The position numbers and the translations under genes were made by a program. From NCBI GenBank assembly GCA_046296415.1, contig JBKBLN010000002.1:496001-560000 (forward strand): DNA of 64,000 nt, written 5' to 3'. Below the pieces are notes generated by a model. The model ran no database searches and was not told the DNA's origin. It saw only the letters and a program-made list of their open reading frames with translations. The DNA is from CAYNRA01 sp046296415. GTDB taxonomy: Bacteria; Bacteroidota; Bacteroidia; Cytophagales; Spirosomataceae. This document shows positions 28,619 to 38,803 of the stretch, in pieces. Each line of letters begins with the position of its first letter. Position 1 is the stretch's first letter.

Positions 28619-29227
28619 ATGAAAGCAAACGACATTAATTCCATTTTCAAGCAGGCCATCGAAAGGTACCACCAAACAGACCATGTCGATGCGCCTCGCC
28701 CCACCCCTTTTCCTAACCATACCTTAGAATCCCTGCTTTTTCTAAAGAACTGGATCGATACTGTACAATGGCACCTGGAAGATATCATCCGATCACCTGA
28801 TATCCTTCCTGAGAATTTGGTGCAGATTAAACGTCGAATCGATGCCTCCAACCAGGAAAGAACCGATGTGGTCGAACAAATCGATGAATGGATCTACCAA
28901 AAATTCCAGTCGATTCCCGCTCAACCTCAAGCGAAATTAAACTCAGAAACTCCAGCTTGGCTGTTGGATCGTATGTCCATCCTTCAACTAAAAATTTATC
29001 ATTTTGAGGAACAAACACAACGTCTTGATATCTCGGAACAACACCTCCATTCAGTTCAACATAAGTTAGCCATTTTGCGAGAACAGGAAAACGACCTGGC
29101 CTTTGCTTTCGACGACCTGATGGAGGATTTATCCTGTGGAAGGAAAATCATGAAATTGTACAAACAAATGAAGATGTACAATGACCCCAACTTGAATCCG
29201 GTCCTATATGGCAAAAAAGAAAGCTAA
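28619..29227 (+). CDS. DUF4254 domain protein
   Basis: The start is the ATG at 28619 (MKANDINSIFKQAIERYH); 202 residues. The sequence is helical and fits the Bacteroidota DUF4254 family: LLFLKNWIDTVQWHLEDIIR, RRIDASNQERTDVVEQIDE, and a central coiled-coil region. No catalytic motif is visible. It overlaps the glycosyltransferase gene by 20 bases, and this pairing suggests a role in lipopolysaccharide or envelope glycan assembly, which is inference. Confidence 0.82.
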   Translation: MKANDINSIFKQAIERYHQTDHVDAPRPTPFPNHTLESLLFLKNWIDTVQWHLEDIIRSPDILPENLVQIKRRIDASNQERTDVVEQIDEWIYQKFQSIPAQPQAKLNSETPAWLLDRMSILQLKIYHFEEQTQRLDISEQHLHSVQHKLAILREQENDLAFAFDDLMEDLSCGRKIMKLYKQMKMYNDPNLNPVLYGKKES

Positions 29228-30233
29228 ACGAATCATCGTGACCCGGTTTTCAGCTATGGGGGATGTGGCCCTCTTATTACCGGCTCTACACACGGTGCTT
29301 GAAACCGAACCAGACGCGCATATTTGGCTCATGACTCGCCCCGCCTTCGCTCCGTTTTTCCGAGACATTCCTCGATTGTCCATCCTAGAAATGGATCCAA
29401 AGACGGCACATCGAGGCATCCTTGGCCTCTGGTCTTTGTTTCAAGAAACACGGAAAATAAAACCTACCCACTGGATTGATGCACACGATGTTTTAAGGAC
29501 CCAGTTTTTGCGTCTACTGGCGTGGCTTTGGCAAATCCCGGTTGGAAAAATTGATAAAGGGCGCTCCGAAAAGAAACGGTGGACACGGAGGTCCCATAAA
29601 ATTCGAATACCCTTACAACCGACTGTCGAAAGGTATTTAGACGCATTTAAACAAGTGGGGATTTCGGTGAATGGCCTGGTCAACCGCTCGAGCTACTTTC
29701 AAAAGATCCCCAACTCACCAAAACCTGTCCGGCAACGCCTGGGTATTGCCCCATTTGCACAACACACCGGAAAAAAGTGGACCCAATATCCGGAATTGAT
29801 TCAATTATTGCTAGATCACACCTCCGTCGAAATTTGGATTTTAGGCGGTGGCCATGAGGAAAGAACTCAAGTTCAATCGTGGGGATTTCCCGAAGACCGA
29901 GTCATCAATACCATCGGTCAATATACACTTGAGGATGAAATCGGATGGATTCATTCCTTGGATCTCGTCTTGGCAAACGATTCATCCAATCTCCATTTAG
30001 CCGCGCTGGCCGGTATCCCCACACTGAGTATTTGGGGAGCTACACATCCAGACGTTGGATTTGGACCATGGCCGAAACAGAAAGCCCATATAATTCAAAT
30101 TTCAGTGGACGAGTTAGCTTGTAGACCCTGTTCCGTCTTTGGGAACAAACCTTGTTTTCGAGGAGATTATGCTTGCCTTCACCAAATTTCGGCTGAATCC
30201 GTCCTACATAAAATAAAAGCCCTGCTGAATTGA
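29208..30233 (+). CDS. Glycosyltransferase family 9 (heptosyltransferase-like)
   Basis: A 341-residue ADP-heptose:LPS heptosyltransferase-type enzyme. It starts IIVTRFSAMGDVALLLPAL, the acceptor-side loop of GT9, and has the nucleotide-sugar side motif LANDSSNLHLAALAGIPTLS with WGATHPDVGFGP. It likely transfers a sugar to the lipopolysaccharide core in the cytoplasm at the inner membrane. Overlap with the DUF4254 gene indicates translational coupling. The exact sugar cannot be assigned. Confidence 0.88.
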   Translation: MAKKKAKRIIVTRFSAMGDVALLLPALHTVLETEPDAHIWLMTRPAFAPFFRDIPRLSILEMDPKTAHRGILGLWSLFQETRKIKPTHWIDAHDVLRTQFLRLLAWLWQIPVGKIDKGRSEKKRWTRRSHKIRIPLQPTVERYLDAFKQVGISVNGLVNRSSYFQKIPNSPKPVRQRLGIAPFAQHTGKKWTQYPELIQLLLDHTSVEIWILGGGHEERTQVQSWGFPEDRVINTIGQYTLEDEIGWIHSLDLVLANDSSNLHLAALAGIPTLSIWGATHPDVGFGPWPKQKAHIIQISVDELACRPCSVFGNKPCFRGDYACLHQISAESVLHKIKALLN

Positions 30234-30249
30234 TCTCAACAGGGCTTTT
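30215..30249. terminator. Bidirectional terminator between glycosyltransferase and recQ
   Basis: Arms AAAAGCCCTG and CAGGGCTTTT with a 15-base loop that contains the glycosyltransferase stop codon; flanked by T runs on both strands. Confidence 0.85.
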
Positions 30250-30250
30250 T

Positions 30251-32560
30251 TTAGTTCGCGTGATCGGAAAGAAATTTAATGCGCATGAGCCTCAATTCCT
30301 CCTCCGTGAAATCGTCGTCATAATCCGCAAACTCCTCCAAGGCAACTTTGATATTGTCGGAGTCGGCATGCATGAAATAATCAATGATATCTCGCTGCTT
30401 ATCCGGATCAATCACTTGATTGATATAATAGTTCAAATTTAACTTCGTGCCGGAATAGCAGATATGTTCAATCTCCTCAATCAACTCCTCCAACGTCATG
30501 TCCTTGGATTCGGCGATTTCCTCTAAATCCACTTTTCGATCAATTTGCTGAATGATGAAGATCTTCGTCTTGGATTTATTGACGGTTGATTTTACAACCA
30601 AATCTTGTGTTGTCTCAATGTCATTATCCTCCACGTATTTGGAGATCAATTCTAGGAACGGCTTACCAAATTTTTGGACCTTACCCATTCCTACTCCGTT
30701 GATTTGAGCCAACTCTTGGGCAGTTGTTGGGTAGGTGGTCGCCATTTCCTCCAAAGAGGGATCCTGAAAAACCACATATGGGGGAACCGCTTTTTCCTTG
30801 GCAATTTTTTTCCGGAGCGATTTTAGTAATTCCATCAAAGCTTGATCGAATGCACCCCCTCCCGTCGAAGCCGGGGCAGTTTGCATTTCGTCGTCATTAC
30901 TTCCCTCTGTATTCTCGTAATTATGATCTTCGGTTAATTCCAGAGGAAAAGGATCCTCCAAATAGGTTTTCGCTTTATCCGTTAGCTTTACGACACCATA
31001 ATTCTCGATGTCTTTGTCGATATAACCTAAGACCATCAACTGCCGTAGTAACGAAATCCAACGGTCGGCCAAGGTAAGTTTCTGGTCAATATTAAAATCC
31101 GTCTTTGCCGGAGCTGTTTTCGCATCCTCCTCCTCGTCTTCATCTTCATCGTCGGCGGTCGACTTCACATTGAAATACTGAAGACCTTTTCCGTACACTT
31201 CAAGTTGATCATGCTGGTAACTTTGAATGTATGGATTGGATTTATTGGCAGTCAGGACATCAGCCACGTGATTAATCGAAAAACGCTCTCCTGTCTGTAA
31301 AATAGCTTTCAAGGCCCAAGAGGCTTCTTTCTCTACTTTATATTTCTTACCGGGTTTCAAACAGTTATCGCAGAAACCACAGTCTTTTTCCATGTACTCC
31401 CCAAAATAGGATAATAATTGACGCCGACGGCAGATCCCCAGATTGGAGTAGGCTACCATTTCCATCAACAAGGCCTTGGCATTGTCTCGCTCCGCTACGT
31501 TTTTATCCTTATTGAACTTTTCCAATTTAAGGATATCATCAAAGCTGTAGAACATAATGCAGTTCCCCTCCAAACCGTCACGTCCGGCACGTCCAGTTTC
31601 TTGGTAATACCCTTCAAGTGACTTGGGTGCGTCATAGTGCACCACAAAGCGAACATCCGGCTTATCGATTCCCATGCCAAACGCAATGGTGGCGACAATG
31701 ACGTGGCATTCCTCATTCAAAAACGCATCCTGGTTCTTCATCCGTTGGTCAGGATCAAGACCTGCATGATACGGAAGCGCCTTCACGCCGTTCACGTTGA
31801 GTAACTCGGCAATCTCTTCCACCTTCTTGCGGCTTAGGCAATAGATGATGCCTGATTTCCCCCGGTTGGCCAATACATACTTGATTAATTGCTTTTTGGA
31901 ATTGACTTTCGGGCGGATCTCATAGTACAAGTTCTTACGATTAAATGAACTTTTGAAAACCACAGAGTCATCCATATTCAAGTTCTTTTGAATATCAAGT
32001 TGGACTTTGGGTGTGGCGGTTGCTGTTAGGGCAATGATGGGCAATGTTGGGTTGATACTTTCAATGATACTCCGAATCCGTCGGTATTCTGGCCGGAAAT
32101 CGTGCCCCCATTCCGATATACAATGCGCTTCATCCACAGCCACAAACGAGATTTGGGCCTTTTTTAAAAAGTCTAAATTATCTTCTTTGGTCAGTGATTC
32201 GGGAGCAATGTATAGCAGCTTGCAACTACCTTGTAGAACATCCGTTTTCACTTTATTCATTTCCGACTTATTGAGCGTCGAATTAAGGAATTGGGCGTTG
32301 ATCCCAACTGCCGTCATTTGATCCACTTGATTTTTCATCAAAGCAATGAGAGGTGAAATGACAATGGCAGTTCCCTCCTGGACTATGGCTGGCAATTGGT
32401 AACATAGCGATTTACCTGCCCCAGTTGGCATGATCACAAACGTGTTTTTCCCATCCAAAATGCTTTGGATGATAATTTCTTGATTTCCGCGGTAATGATC
32501 AAACCCAAATATTTCTTTGAGTTTGTCTTTGGCCATTTGTTGAAGCTCAGGAGTTGGCAT
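30251..32560 (-). CDS. recQ: ATP-dependent DNA helicase RecQ
   Basis: A 769-residue 3'-5' DNA helicase acting in recombination and repair. In order: helicase motifs ([64 protein letters not shown]), zinc-binding cluster ([10 protein letters not shown] with CGFCDNC), RQC winged helix, an acidic insertion near 485 ([10 protein letters not shown]), an HRDC domain at about 590-670, and a C-terminal helical extension of about 100 residues. The extension is usual in Bacteroidota RecQ. The gene is monocistronic. Confidence 0.97.
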   Translation of the reverse strand: MPTPELQQMAKDKLKEIFGFDHYRGNQEIIIQSILDGKNTFVIMPTGAGKSLCYQLPAIVQEGTAIVISPLIALMKNQVDQMTAVGINAQFLNSTLNKSEMNKVKTDVLQGSCKLLYIAPESLTKEDNLDFLKKAQISFVAVDEAHCISEWGHDFRPEYRRIRSIIESINPTLPIIALTATATPKVQLDIQKNLNMDDSVVFKSSFNRKNLYYEIRPKVNSKKQLIKYVLANRGKSGIIYCLSRKKVEEIAELLNVNGVKALPYHAGLDPDQRMKNQDAFLNEECHVIVATIAFGMGIDKPDVRFVVHYDAPKSLEGYYQETGRAGRDGLEGNCIMFYSFDDILKLEKFNKDKNVAERDNAKALLMEMVAYSNLGICRRRQLLSYFGEYMEKDCGFCDNCLKPGKKYKVEKEASWALKAILQTGERFSINHVADVLTANKSNPYIQSYQHDQLEVYGKGLQYFNVKSTADDEDEDEEEDAKTAPAKTDFNIDQKLTLADRWISLLRQLMVLGYIDKDIENYGVVKLTDKAKTYLEDPFPLELTEDHNYENTEGSNDDEMQTAPASTGGGAFDQALMELLKSLRKKIAKEKAVPPYVVFQDPSLEEMATTYPTTAQELAQINGVGMGKVQKFGKPFLELISKYVEDNDIETTQDLVVKSTVNKSKTKIFIIQQIDRKVDLEEIAESKDMTLEELIEEIEHICYSGTKLNLNYYINQVIDPDKQRDIIDYFMHADSDNIKVALEEFADYDDDFTEEELRLMRIKFLSDHAN

Positions 32561-32729
32561 AGACAGTCAATTTTGTTAGATGAACTAACAGGGTATAGAG
32601 TGCGTGGTGGTTATGTTGTTTGCTAAGATAAACATTTCTTCACAACTGCCCCAAGGAAAAGCTTACGTCTCATTCAGAATTTTTAAACATGAGTCTGGGA
32701 AAGCGTCCCAAGTTAAAAAAAGAAAGCCG

Positions 32730-32737
32730 TACCTTTG
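32730..32737 (+). promoter_or_regulatory. -7 element for kpsF-nadB
   Basis: TACCTTTG matches TAnnTTTG. It coincides with the farthest upstream in-frame TTG (32735) of the kpsF frame, which rules out that start and points to a start further downstream. Confidence 0.6.
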
Positions 32738-32761
32738 CAGGAAACTTATGTTGGTAAGAAA

Positions 32762-33736
32762 TTGAAACCGAAATTAGAAAAAAAAATCATAGAGACGGCC
32801 AAAAATGTCCTTCAGGCTGAGGCTGAGGCAATATTATCTTTGAAAAATACCATCGACGATTCTTTAGAAAATGTGGTGGCTTGTTTATTGGCCCGTTCAG
32901 GTCGTTTGGTGATCACGGGAATCGGGAAAAGTGCCTTGATTGCCCAAAAAATAGTGGCTACCTTAAATTCCACAGGACAGCCTGCCGCATTTCTTCATGC
33001 AGCCGATGCCTTGCACGGAGACCTTGGACTTATTTGCGAGGCCGACGTCTTGATGTGTATTTCGAAAAGTGGAAACACGCCTGAAATAAAAGCCTTGATC
33101 CCGCTATTAAAAAGACTTGGTAATCCCTTGATTGCGATGGTTTCTGATCAACATAGTTACCTCGCGCTTCAGTCGGACTTTCTTTTGTATTTACCCATGG
33201 AACGGGAAGCATGTCCCTTAAACCTTGCCCCGACTACTTCCACCACCTTGGCGCTGGCCATGGGTGATGCGCTGGCCATGTGCTTGTTAGAAGCCCGGCA
33301 ATTTAGCTCCGAAGATTTTGCAAAATTCCATCCTGGTGGGAGCTTGGGAAAACGATTGTATCTAACAGTCCAGGACATTTACAATCCTGCCCAACTTCCA
33401 AAGGTTTACCCCTACTCCAAAATCGAGGAGGTTATCCTTGAAATTACCTCCCAAAGGCTGGGTGCGACGGCAGTAGTATCGGATCAACACGAGTTATTGG
33501 GTATTATTACCGACGGAGACTTACGGCGGATGCTGAACCAGCATCCGAATTTTAGCCAACTTGTCGCTCAGGATATCATGACCACAGCACCTAAAACCAT
33601 TGAAGCCACGGCGTATGCAGCTGAAGCCCGACAGATCATGGAACAACACAGTATCTCGGTGCTATGTGTTATGGAGGAAAGGAAACTAACGGGATTCATT
33701 CACTTACATGACCTGCTGAAAGAGGGCATCGTTTAA
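32762..33736 (+). CDS. kpsF: KpsF/GutQ-type arabinose-5-phosphate isomerase
   Basis: Converts ribulose 5-phosphate to arabinose 5-phosphate, the first step to KDO of lipopolysaccharide. The sugar-isomerase domain (RLVITGIGKSALIAQK, CISKSGNTPEIKALIPLLKR, CPLNLAPTTSTTLALAMGDA) is followed by two CBS domains (TAVVSDQHELLGIITDGDLRR). No ATG is available near the N-terminus; TTG at 32762 gives 324 residues starting MKPKLEKKIIETAKNV, while the TTG at 32735 lies in the promoter. It overlaps nadB by one base. Confidence 0.92.
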   Translation: MKPKLEKKIIETAKNVLQAEAEAILSLKNTIDDSLENVVACLLARSGRLVITGIGKSALIAQKIVATLNSTGQPAAFLHAADALHGDLGLICEADVLMCISKSGNTPEIKALIPLLKRLGNPLIAMVSDQHSYLALQSDFLLYLPMEREACPLNLAPTTSTTLALAMGDALAMCLLEARQFSSEDFAKFHPGGSLGKRLYLTVQDIYNPAQLPKVYPYSKIEEVILEITSQRLGATAVVSDQHELLGIITDGDLRRMLNQHPNFSQLVAQDIMTTAPKTIEATAYAAEARQIMEQHSISVLCVMEERKLTGFIHLHDLLKEGIV

Positions 33737-35340
33737 TGAAATTAACCATGGAAAAAACAGATTTTTTAGTCATTGGTTCCGGAATCGCCGGACTGAGTTT
33801 TGCCTTGAAGGCAGCACAAAAAGGCCATGTTTTGGTCCTGACCAAAGTAGATGCCGATGAAACCAATACCAAATATGCCCAAGGTGGTATCGCAGCGGTT
33901 TTCGATCCCGAAACAGATAGCTTTGATAAACACATTCAAGATACGTTAACTGCCGGCGACGGCTTGTGTGACCGATCGATTGTGGAAATCGTTGTCAAAG
34001 AGGGCCCTGACCGAATCAAGGAGTTGATCGAATACGGCACTCAATTTGATAAACAAGAGGACGGAGAGTACAATTTGGTGCGAGAGGGAGGCCACTCGGA
34101 AAATCGGATTTTACATTACAAGGATATCACAGGAAAAGAAATTGAACGGGCGTTGTTGGAGCAAGTCCAAAACAACCCGAACATCACTCTTTTGACCCAT
34201 TACTATGCGGTCGAGATCATTACTCAGCACCATTTGGGGGTACCTGTATCGAGAGAAACCTCGGATATCACCTGTTATGGTGTCTATGCCCTCAATTTAA
34301 AAACGGGGCTTGTGGAAACCATTTTATCTCGGATCACCGTCATGGCCACCGGGGGAGCAGGCCATATTTACTCTTCCACAACCAACCCTGTGATTGCCAC
34401 CGGTGATGGAATTGCCATGACCTATCGGGCCAAAGGCCGGATTCGGGATATGGAAATGATGCAATTTCACCCCACTTCACTCTATAATCCCGACGAATAC
34501 CCGAGCTTCTTGATCACCGAGGCCGTTCGAGGAGAAGGGGGAGTATTGCGCGATAAAACAGGCAGAGAGTTTATGTATGACTATGATGCACGGGGCTCCT
34601 TGGCTCCCCGGGATATCGTCGCGAGGTCCATCGATGCCGAAATGAAAAAATGGGGGGAACCTCATGTCTTTTTGGATATTACCCACCAATCAAAAGAACA
34701 TATCCTGGAGCATTTCCCTACCATCTTCGAGAAATGCTTGAGCCTAGGTATAGACATCAGCAAAGAACAAATTCCGGTTACGCCTGCCGCCCACTACCTT
34801 TGTGGGGGAATTTGGGTGGATGAACATGGACGCTCGACGATCCAACGCATGTATGCGTGTGGAGAATGTAGTTCAACCGGATTGCATGGTGCCAATCGGC
34901 TGGCCTCTAACTCCCTGCTCGAAGCTGCTGTATTTGGGCACCGAATCGCCGAAGATGCCTTGCAGCGCCTTGACTCCATCCATTTCCAAGAAAATATCCC
35001 TGCCTGGGATGAGTTTGGTACCGAACAGTCCAATGAAGAAGTCTTGGTCACACACAATTTAAGAGAATTACAAAAAACGATGTCCGACTATGTCGGCATC
35101 GTGAGGAGCGATTTTCGCTTGGAACGCGCACTCCGACGCGTGCAGCTCCTAAAAGAGGAAACAGAGGAATTCTACAAAAAGACCAAGCTGTCGGTGAAAC
35201 TCTGCGAATTGAGAAATCTAATATTATGTGCCGAACTGGTCATTCGATGTGCTAGGCAGCGGAAGGAAAGTCGAGGCCTACATTACACCACCGACTATCC
35301 GTACAAACTGGGTGGAAAACCCCAAAATTCAATGGTTTAG
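33736..35340 (+). CDS. nadB: L-aspartate oxidase
   Basis: First enzyme of NAD synthesis from aspartate, making iminoaspartate with FAD. The 534 residues begin with the FAD-binding fold DFLVIGSGIAGLSFALKA and contain TNTKYAQGGIAAVFD, VREGGHSENRILHYKDITG, MEMMQFHPTSLY and PAAHYLCGGIWVDEHGRS, the NadB set; the C-terminal helical domain is complete. The start ATG at 33736 shares its first base with the last base of the kpsF stop. nadA and nadC are not in the window. Confidence 0.96.
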   Translation: MKLTMEKTDFLVIGSGIAGLSFALKAAQKGHVLVLTKVDADETNTKYAQGGIAAVFDPETDSFDKHIQDTLTAGDGLCDRSIVEIVVKEGPDRIKELIEYGTQFDKQEDGEYNLVREGGHSENRILHYKDITGKEIERALLEQVQNNPNITLLTHYYAVEIITQHHLGVPVSRETSDITCYGVYALNLKTGLVETILSRITVMATGGAGHIYSSTTNPVIATGDGIAMTYRAKGRIRDMEMMQFHPTSLYNPDEYPSFLITEAVRGEGGVLRDKTGREFMYDYDARGSLAPRDIVARSIDAEMKKWGEPHVFLDITHQSKEHILEHFPTIFEKCLSLGIDISKEQIPVTPAAHYLCGGIWVDEHGRSTIQRMYACGECSSTGLHGANRLASNSLLEAAVFGHRIAEDALQRLDSIHFQENIPAWDEFGTEQSNEEVLVTHNLRELQKTMSDYVGIVRSDFRLERALRRVQLLKEETEEFYKKTKLSVKLCELRNLILCAELVIRCARQRKESRGLHYTTDYPYKLGGKPQNSMV

Positions 35341-35368
35341 CGAACTCAAAAATGATTTCCTTAGACTA

Positions 35369-35401
35369 TTGGTATTTTTTCTAAGAATAATACTATATTT
35401 G
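35369..35401 (+). promoter_or_regulatory. Promoter of the second sterol-desaturase-family gene
   Basis: TTG at 35369-35371 and TATATTTG at 35394-35401, 22 bases apart; the -7 box ends 29 bases before the start codon. Confidence 0.6.
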
Positions 35402-35430
35402 ACGTGCAAAAAATGAATTAATCCCAACAA

Positions 35431-36699
35431 ATGAACACATACGCCAAGATACTTTTATTGGCCATGCCTGCGTTCTTCGGCCTGGTGATGCTAGAGAAGT
35501 TGTATGGAGTCTGGGTAAAGAAAGAGGCCTTCCGGGTGATGGATACCATCTCAAGTTTGAGTTCTGGCTTCACAAACGTGCTCAAAGACGTGATCGGATT
35601 AAGCGTTTCTATCCTAACCTATGGTTGGATGGTCGAACACCTGGCCCTTGTGCACATTCAATCCACCCTTTGGATTTACATCGTTGCGTTTGTTTCACTG
35701 GATTTTGCAGGCTATTGGGTACACCGTCTGAGCCATCAGATCAATTTCTTTTGGAACAAGCACGCAATTCACCACTCCTCCGAGGAGTTCAATTTAGCGT
35801 GTGCGTTACGCCAGAGTATTTCATCATTTGTCAATCTCTTCACCTTTTTTCTTTTGCCCGCTGCCTTGTTAGGCGTGGATGCCAAAGTGATCGCCACGGT
35901 GGCTCCTCTTCATCTTTTTGCCCAATTTTGGTACCATACAGTTCACATAGGCAATATGGGCTTTCTAGAAAAAATTCTAGTGACCCCCTCCCATCATCGG
36001 GTTCACCACGCAATCAATCCTGAATATTTGGATAAAAATCACAGCCAAATATTCATTATCTGGGATAAATTATTTGGGACCTTTCAAGAAGAACTAGATC
36101 ATGTTCCACCAGTTTATGGAATTACACGACCTGTACGAACCTGGAATCCTTTCAAGATCAACTTTCAACATCTCTTTTTGTTGATACATGATGCTTGGCG
36201 AGCTCAATCTTGGCGGGATAAACTGACCATTTGGTTCAAACCTACCGGATGGAGGCCAGCAGATGTGGAGGCCAAATATCCCGTTCCCAAAATCAACGAT
36301 CCGTACACCTACCAGAAATATAACCCGGAAGTTTCCCCTGCCTTGATCATTTGGATTTGGATCCAATTCTTTGCCACGTTAGCGGGAATGATTCATTTTT
36401 TTGGTCGCATCGATCTGTATTCTCTACCCGATATCGCCTGGAATGGCTTGTTTTTAGGCATAGGGATTTACGCCTACACCGAATTAATGGATAAAAATCC
36501 ATGGGCTTTTGTTTTTCATCTTCTCCAAACCGGTGTAGGTTTGGGATTGTACTGGAGTCACGATCAAACCTGGTTTGGGGATACCCGGTCGTGGGTTCAG
36601 GTGGTGGTCATTGGCTTTGTACTTCTATCCCCTTTCGTAGCTATTTTATTCGCCCAACGTGAGTTTCGTTGGCAAAAACCGACGTCTTTTCATACCTAA
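35431..36699 (+). CDS. Sterol desaturase family protein, long form
   Basis: A 422-residue membrane protein. Residues about 80-250 hold the di-iron histidine motifs HRLSH, HAIHHS, HTVHIG and HHRVHHAIN, the last part of a longer cluster. About 130 additional C-terminal residues form several more membrane helices (IIWIWIQFFATLAGMIHFFG, QVVVIGFVLLSPFVAILF). Proteins with this layout include alkylglycerol monooxygenase-like enzymes that act on lipids; the substrate here is not known. Separately transcribed, with its own promoter and a terminator. Confidence 0.88.
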   Translation: MNTYAKILLLAMPAFFGLVMLEKLYGVWVKKEAFRVMDTISSLSSGFTNVLKDVIGLSVSILTYGWMVEHLALVHIQSTLWIYIVAFVSLDFAGYWVHRLSHQINFFWNKHAIHHSSEEFNLACALRQSISSFVNLFTFFLLPAALLGVDAKVIATVAPLHLFAQFWYHTVHIGNMGFLEKILVTPSHHRVHHAINPEYLDKNHSQIFIIWDKLFGTFQEELDHVPPVYGITRPVRTWNPFKINFQHLFLLIHDAWRAQSWRDKLTIWFKPTGWRPADVEAKYPVPKINDPYTYQKYNPEVSPALIIWIWIQFFATLAGMIHFFGRIDLYSLPDIAWNGLFLGIGIYAYTELMDKNPWAFVFHLLQTGVGLGLYWSHDQTWFGDTRSWVQVVVIGFVLLSPFVAILFAQREFRWQKPTSFHT

Positions 36700-36720
36700 A
36701 CTAAATATACCTAACTAAAG

Positions 36721-36745
36721 ATGGCCACCTTTTTAGGGTGGCCAT
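36721..36745. terminator. Bidirectional terminator before the MFS gene
   Basis: Arms ATGGCCACC and GGTGGCCAT pair over nine bases, with a 7-base loop. It lies between the convergent sterol-desaturase-family and MFS genes and can serve both. Confidence 0.8.
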
Positions 36746-36750
36746 TCTTT

Positions 36751-38007
36751 TTACTCTTCGATGAAGTCCAGGTCTCGGCCATGACTTTCCGAAATCGTCA
36801 CCGTGGAATATATACCTAGCCCAAAGGCGATTACACCCACGACGGCTCCAGAGGCAATGACACTCATACCAACCGACTCACCTTTTAAAAACATAAACAG
36901 CAAATTCATGGGGACTACCAATCCGCGGACCATATTCGGAACGGTTGTGGCGGCGGTAGCCCGAAGGTTGGTGCCAAACTGCTCGGCACCGACTGTCACA
37001 AACATAGCCCAGTACCCCGTACCTAGCCCCAACCAAGCATACATGGCGTACAGCCCATTGGCGGTATGAATACCCGCAAATAAGATAATTATCACGCCCA
37101 ACAAAGCAAATAACATCATATAGAGGATGGCTTTTTTTCGGGAGGCTAATGTGTGGCTTAAAAAGCCACTGAAAAAATCACCAGCGGAGATTCCAATATA
37201 TGCCCACATAATGGCAAGGCCGGGCTGCACTTTTTCAGGCACCCCCAGTGCTTCGCCAAAGATATTGCTCATATAGGCTAAAATGCCAATACAGAACCAA
37301 GTGGGGAGCCCAATGCCGATGCACTTTAGGTAGCGAACCAAACGCTCCCAACTCGTGAAAAAGGAGAAGAAGTTTCCTCTTGAAACCGTATGATGCATAT
37401 TTTGGTATAAACCCGACTCAAAAACCCCCACACGGAGGAGAAGTAATAGAAAGCCCATTCCTCCGCCGATGAAATAGGCCCAAGTCCATTCTCCTGATAA
37501 TTTCACTGTAAAAGTAGCCACGACAGCCCCCAGTAAACCGATCCCGGCCACCAGAGAAGTTCCAAGTGCACGAAGGCGGGTAGGGAGACTTTCGGATACC
37601 AAGGTGATTCCTGCGCCCAGTTCCCCAGCAAGTCCGATTCCTGCAATAAAACGTAACCATTTGTAGGCTTCGGTTGGCTCCATGAAGGTAATCTGAGGAA
37701 CCATCCCGCACGCAATATTGGCTAAGGAATAGGTAATGATCGAACCAAAGAGCACAGATAAACGGCCTTTTCGATCCCCTAAGACACCCCACAAAATCCC
37801 ACCAAGCAATAACCCAATCATTTGATAATTGAGAATGGTGGACCCAATGGTATCGACCTCCTCTTTGGATAACCCTAGGCTTTCCAAGCTTGGAACCCGA
37901 ACGATCCCAAAAAGCTGGAGGTCATAGATATCCACAAAATAGCCCAATGCTGCCACAACCACAGGCAAAGAGGACAAGTGTTGCCAGTCTGATTTTTCTT
38001 TTTCCAT
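36751..38007 (-). CDS. MFS transporter
   Basis: A 418-residue transporter with twelve predicted membrane segments. The motif GVLGDRKGRLSVLFGS between helices 2 and 3 is the MFS signature, and AGELGAGITLVSESLPTRLR in helix 4-5 and the corresponding loop AEQFGTNLRATAATTVPN in the second half resemble the metabolite:H+ symporter group. The substrate is unknown. It starts 20 bases after upp on the same strand, so a nucleobase or related metabolite is a possible but weakly supported guess. Confidence 0.85.
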   Translation of the reverse strand: MEKEKSDWQHLSSLPVVVAALGYFVDIYDLQLFGIVRVPSLESLGLSKEEVDTIGSTILNYQMIGLLLGGILWGVLGDRKGRLSVLFGSIITYSLANIACGMVPQITFMEPTEAYKWLRFIAGIGLAGELGAGITLVSESLPTRLRALGTSLVAGIGLLGAVVATFTVKLSGEWTWAYFIGGGMGFLLLLLRVGVFESGLYQNMHHTVSRGNFFSFFTSWERLVRYLKCIGIGLPTWFCIGILAYMSNIFGEALGVPEKVQPGLAIMWAYIGISAGDFFSGFLSHTLASRKKAILYMMLFALLGVIIILFAGIHTANGLYAMYAWLGLGTGYWAMFVTVGAEQFGTNLRATAATTVPNMVRGLVVPMNLLFMFLKGESVGMSVIASGAVVGVIAFGLGIYSTVTISESHGRDLDFIEE

Positions 38008-38027
38008 TTGTTTAGGTAGTCGTATGA

Positions 38028-38672
38028 TTAAATTTTATCACCAAAAGCTAAATCACCCGCATCACCTAGGCCAGGAACAATGTAGGATTTAGCATTTAAT
38101 TCGTCATCAATATCACCCACATACAATCGGCATTCGGGCATCCGGGCTTGCAAATAGCGAACGCCTCTCGCACTGGCCAATGCAGATACCACGAAGGTTT
38201 TACTGGGGATTCCGTAGCGGAGGAGAGCATGGTATGCTTTCTCGACCGATTTACCCGTCGCCAACATGGGATCGCAGAGGATAAGGGGTTTGCCTTGGAT
38301 ATCGGGGGATGTGATATAATCCATTTCAATTTCGAATTCATCTTTGGCATCGTGTTTGCCACGATAGGCGCCAATGAACGCATTTTCAGCCTGGTCAAAA
38401 TAGGAAAGCATTCCTTGATGAAGAGGAAGTCCTGCCCGTAAAATAGCCACTAAAACAGGATTTTGAGCTAATTTAAGAGACGATTTTGTACCCAACGCCG
38501 TGGCAATCTCGACGGTGGAAAATGGCAGTTGTTTTGAAATCTCGTACGCAAAAATTTCACCTAATCTTTCCAAATTTCGTCGGAAACGCATGGAATCTCG
38601 CTGGATTTGCACATCGCGAAGCTCCATAAGGAATTGATGGGCAAGAGAGGACTTCTCTGTCAGAAGGAACAT
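38028..38672 (-). CDS. upp: Uracil phosphoribosyltransferase
   Basis: Salvages uracil to UMP with PRPP. The 214 residues contain VLVAILRAGLPLHQGML, the PRPP-binding loop LILCDPMLATGKSVEKAYHA, and the C-terminal uracil-binding YIVPGLGDAGDLAFGDK. Its promoter (38702-38730) is divergent from that of lptB. The MFS gene follows and may be co-transcribed. Confidence 0.95.
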   Translation of the reverse strand: MFLLTEKSSLAHQFLMELRDVQIQRDSMRFRRNLERLGEIFAYEISKQLPFSTVEIATALGTKSSLKLAQNPVLVAILRAGLPLHQGMLSYFDQAENAFIGAYRGKHDAKDEFEIEMDYITSPDIQGKPLILCDPMLATGKSVEKAYHALLRYGIPSKTFVVSALASARGVRYLQARMPECRLYVGDIDDELNAKSYIVPGLGDAGDLAFGDKI

Positions 38673-38701
38673 AGGGTCTAGTTGGTTAAGGGTAGGATGC
38701 T

Positions 38702-38730
38702 CAAAAATACCAAAAGCCTACAATTTTCAA
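38702..38730 (-). promoter_or_regulatory. Promoter of upp
   Basis: Minus-strand TATTTTTG (38702-38709) with TTG at 38728-38730, 18 bases apart, fitting the -7/-33 pattern. The -7 box is 29 bases before the upp start. Confidence 0.6.
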
Positions 38731-38772
38731 CAAATCCCTCCCACCTATTTATTTCACCCCCCAATTTATTCC

Positions 38773-38780
38773 TACCTTTG
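38773..38780 (+). promoter_or_regulatory. -7 element of lptB
   Basis: TACCTTTG, 23 bases before the ATG at 38804. An in-frame GTG at 38780 starts on the last base of this box and is therefore not the start codon. Confidence 0.55.
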
Positions 38781-38803
38781 TGGAAGAAACGCAAACAAAT
38801 CCC

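Noticed and set aside
32689..32757. 22-codon open frame starting at an ATG before kpsF
   Set aside because: It runs through the -7 element, shows no conserved motif, and would be read only from another promoter.
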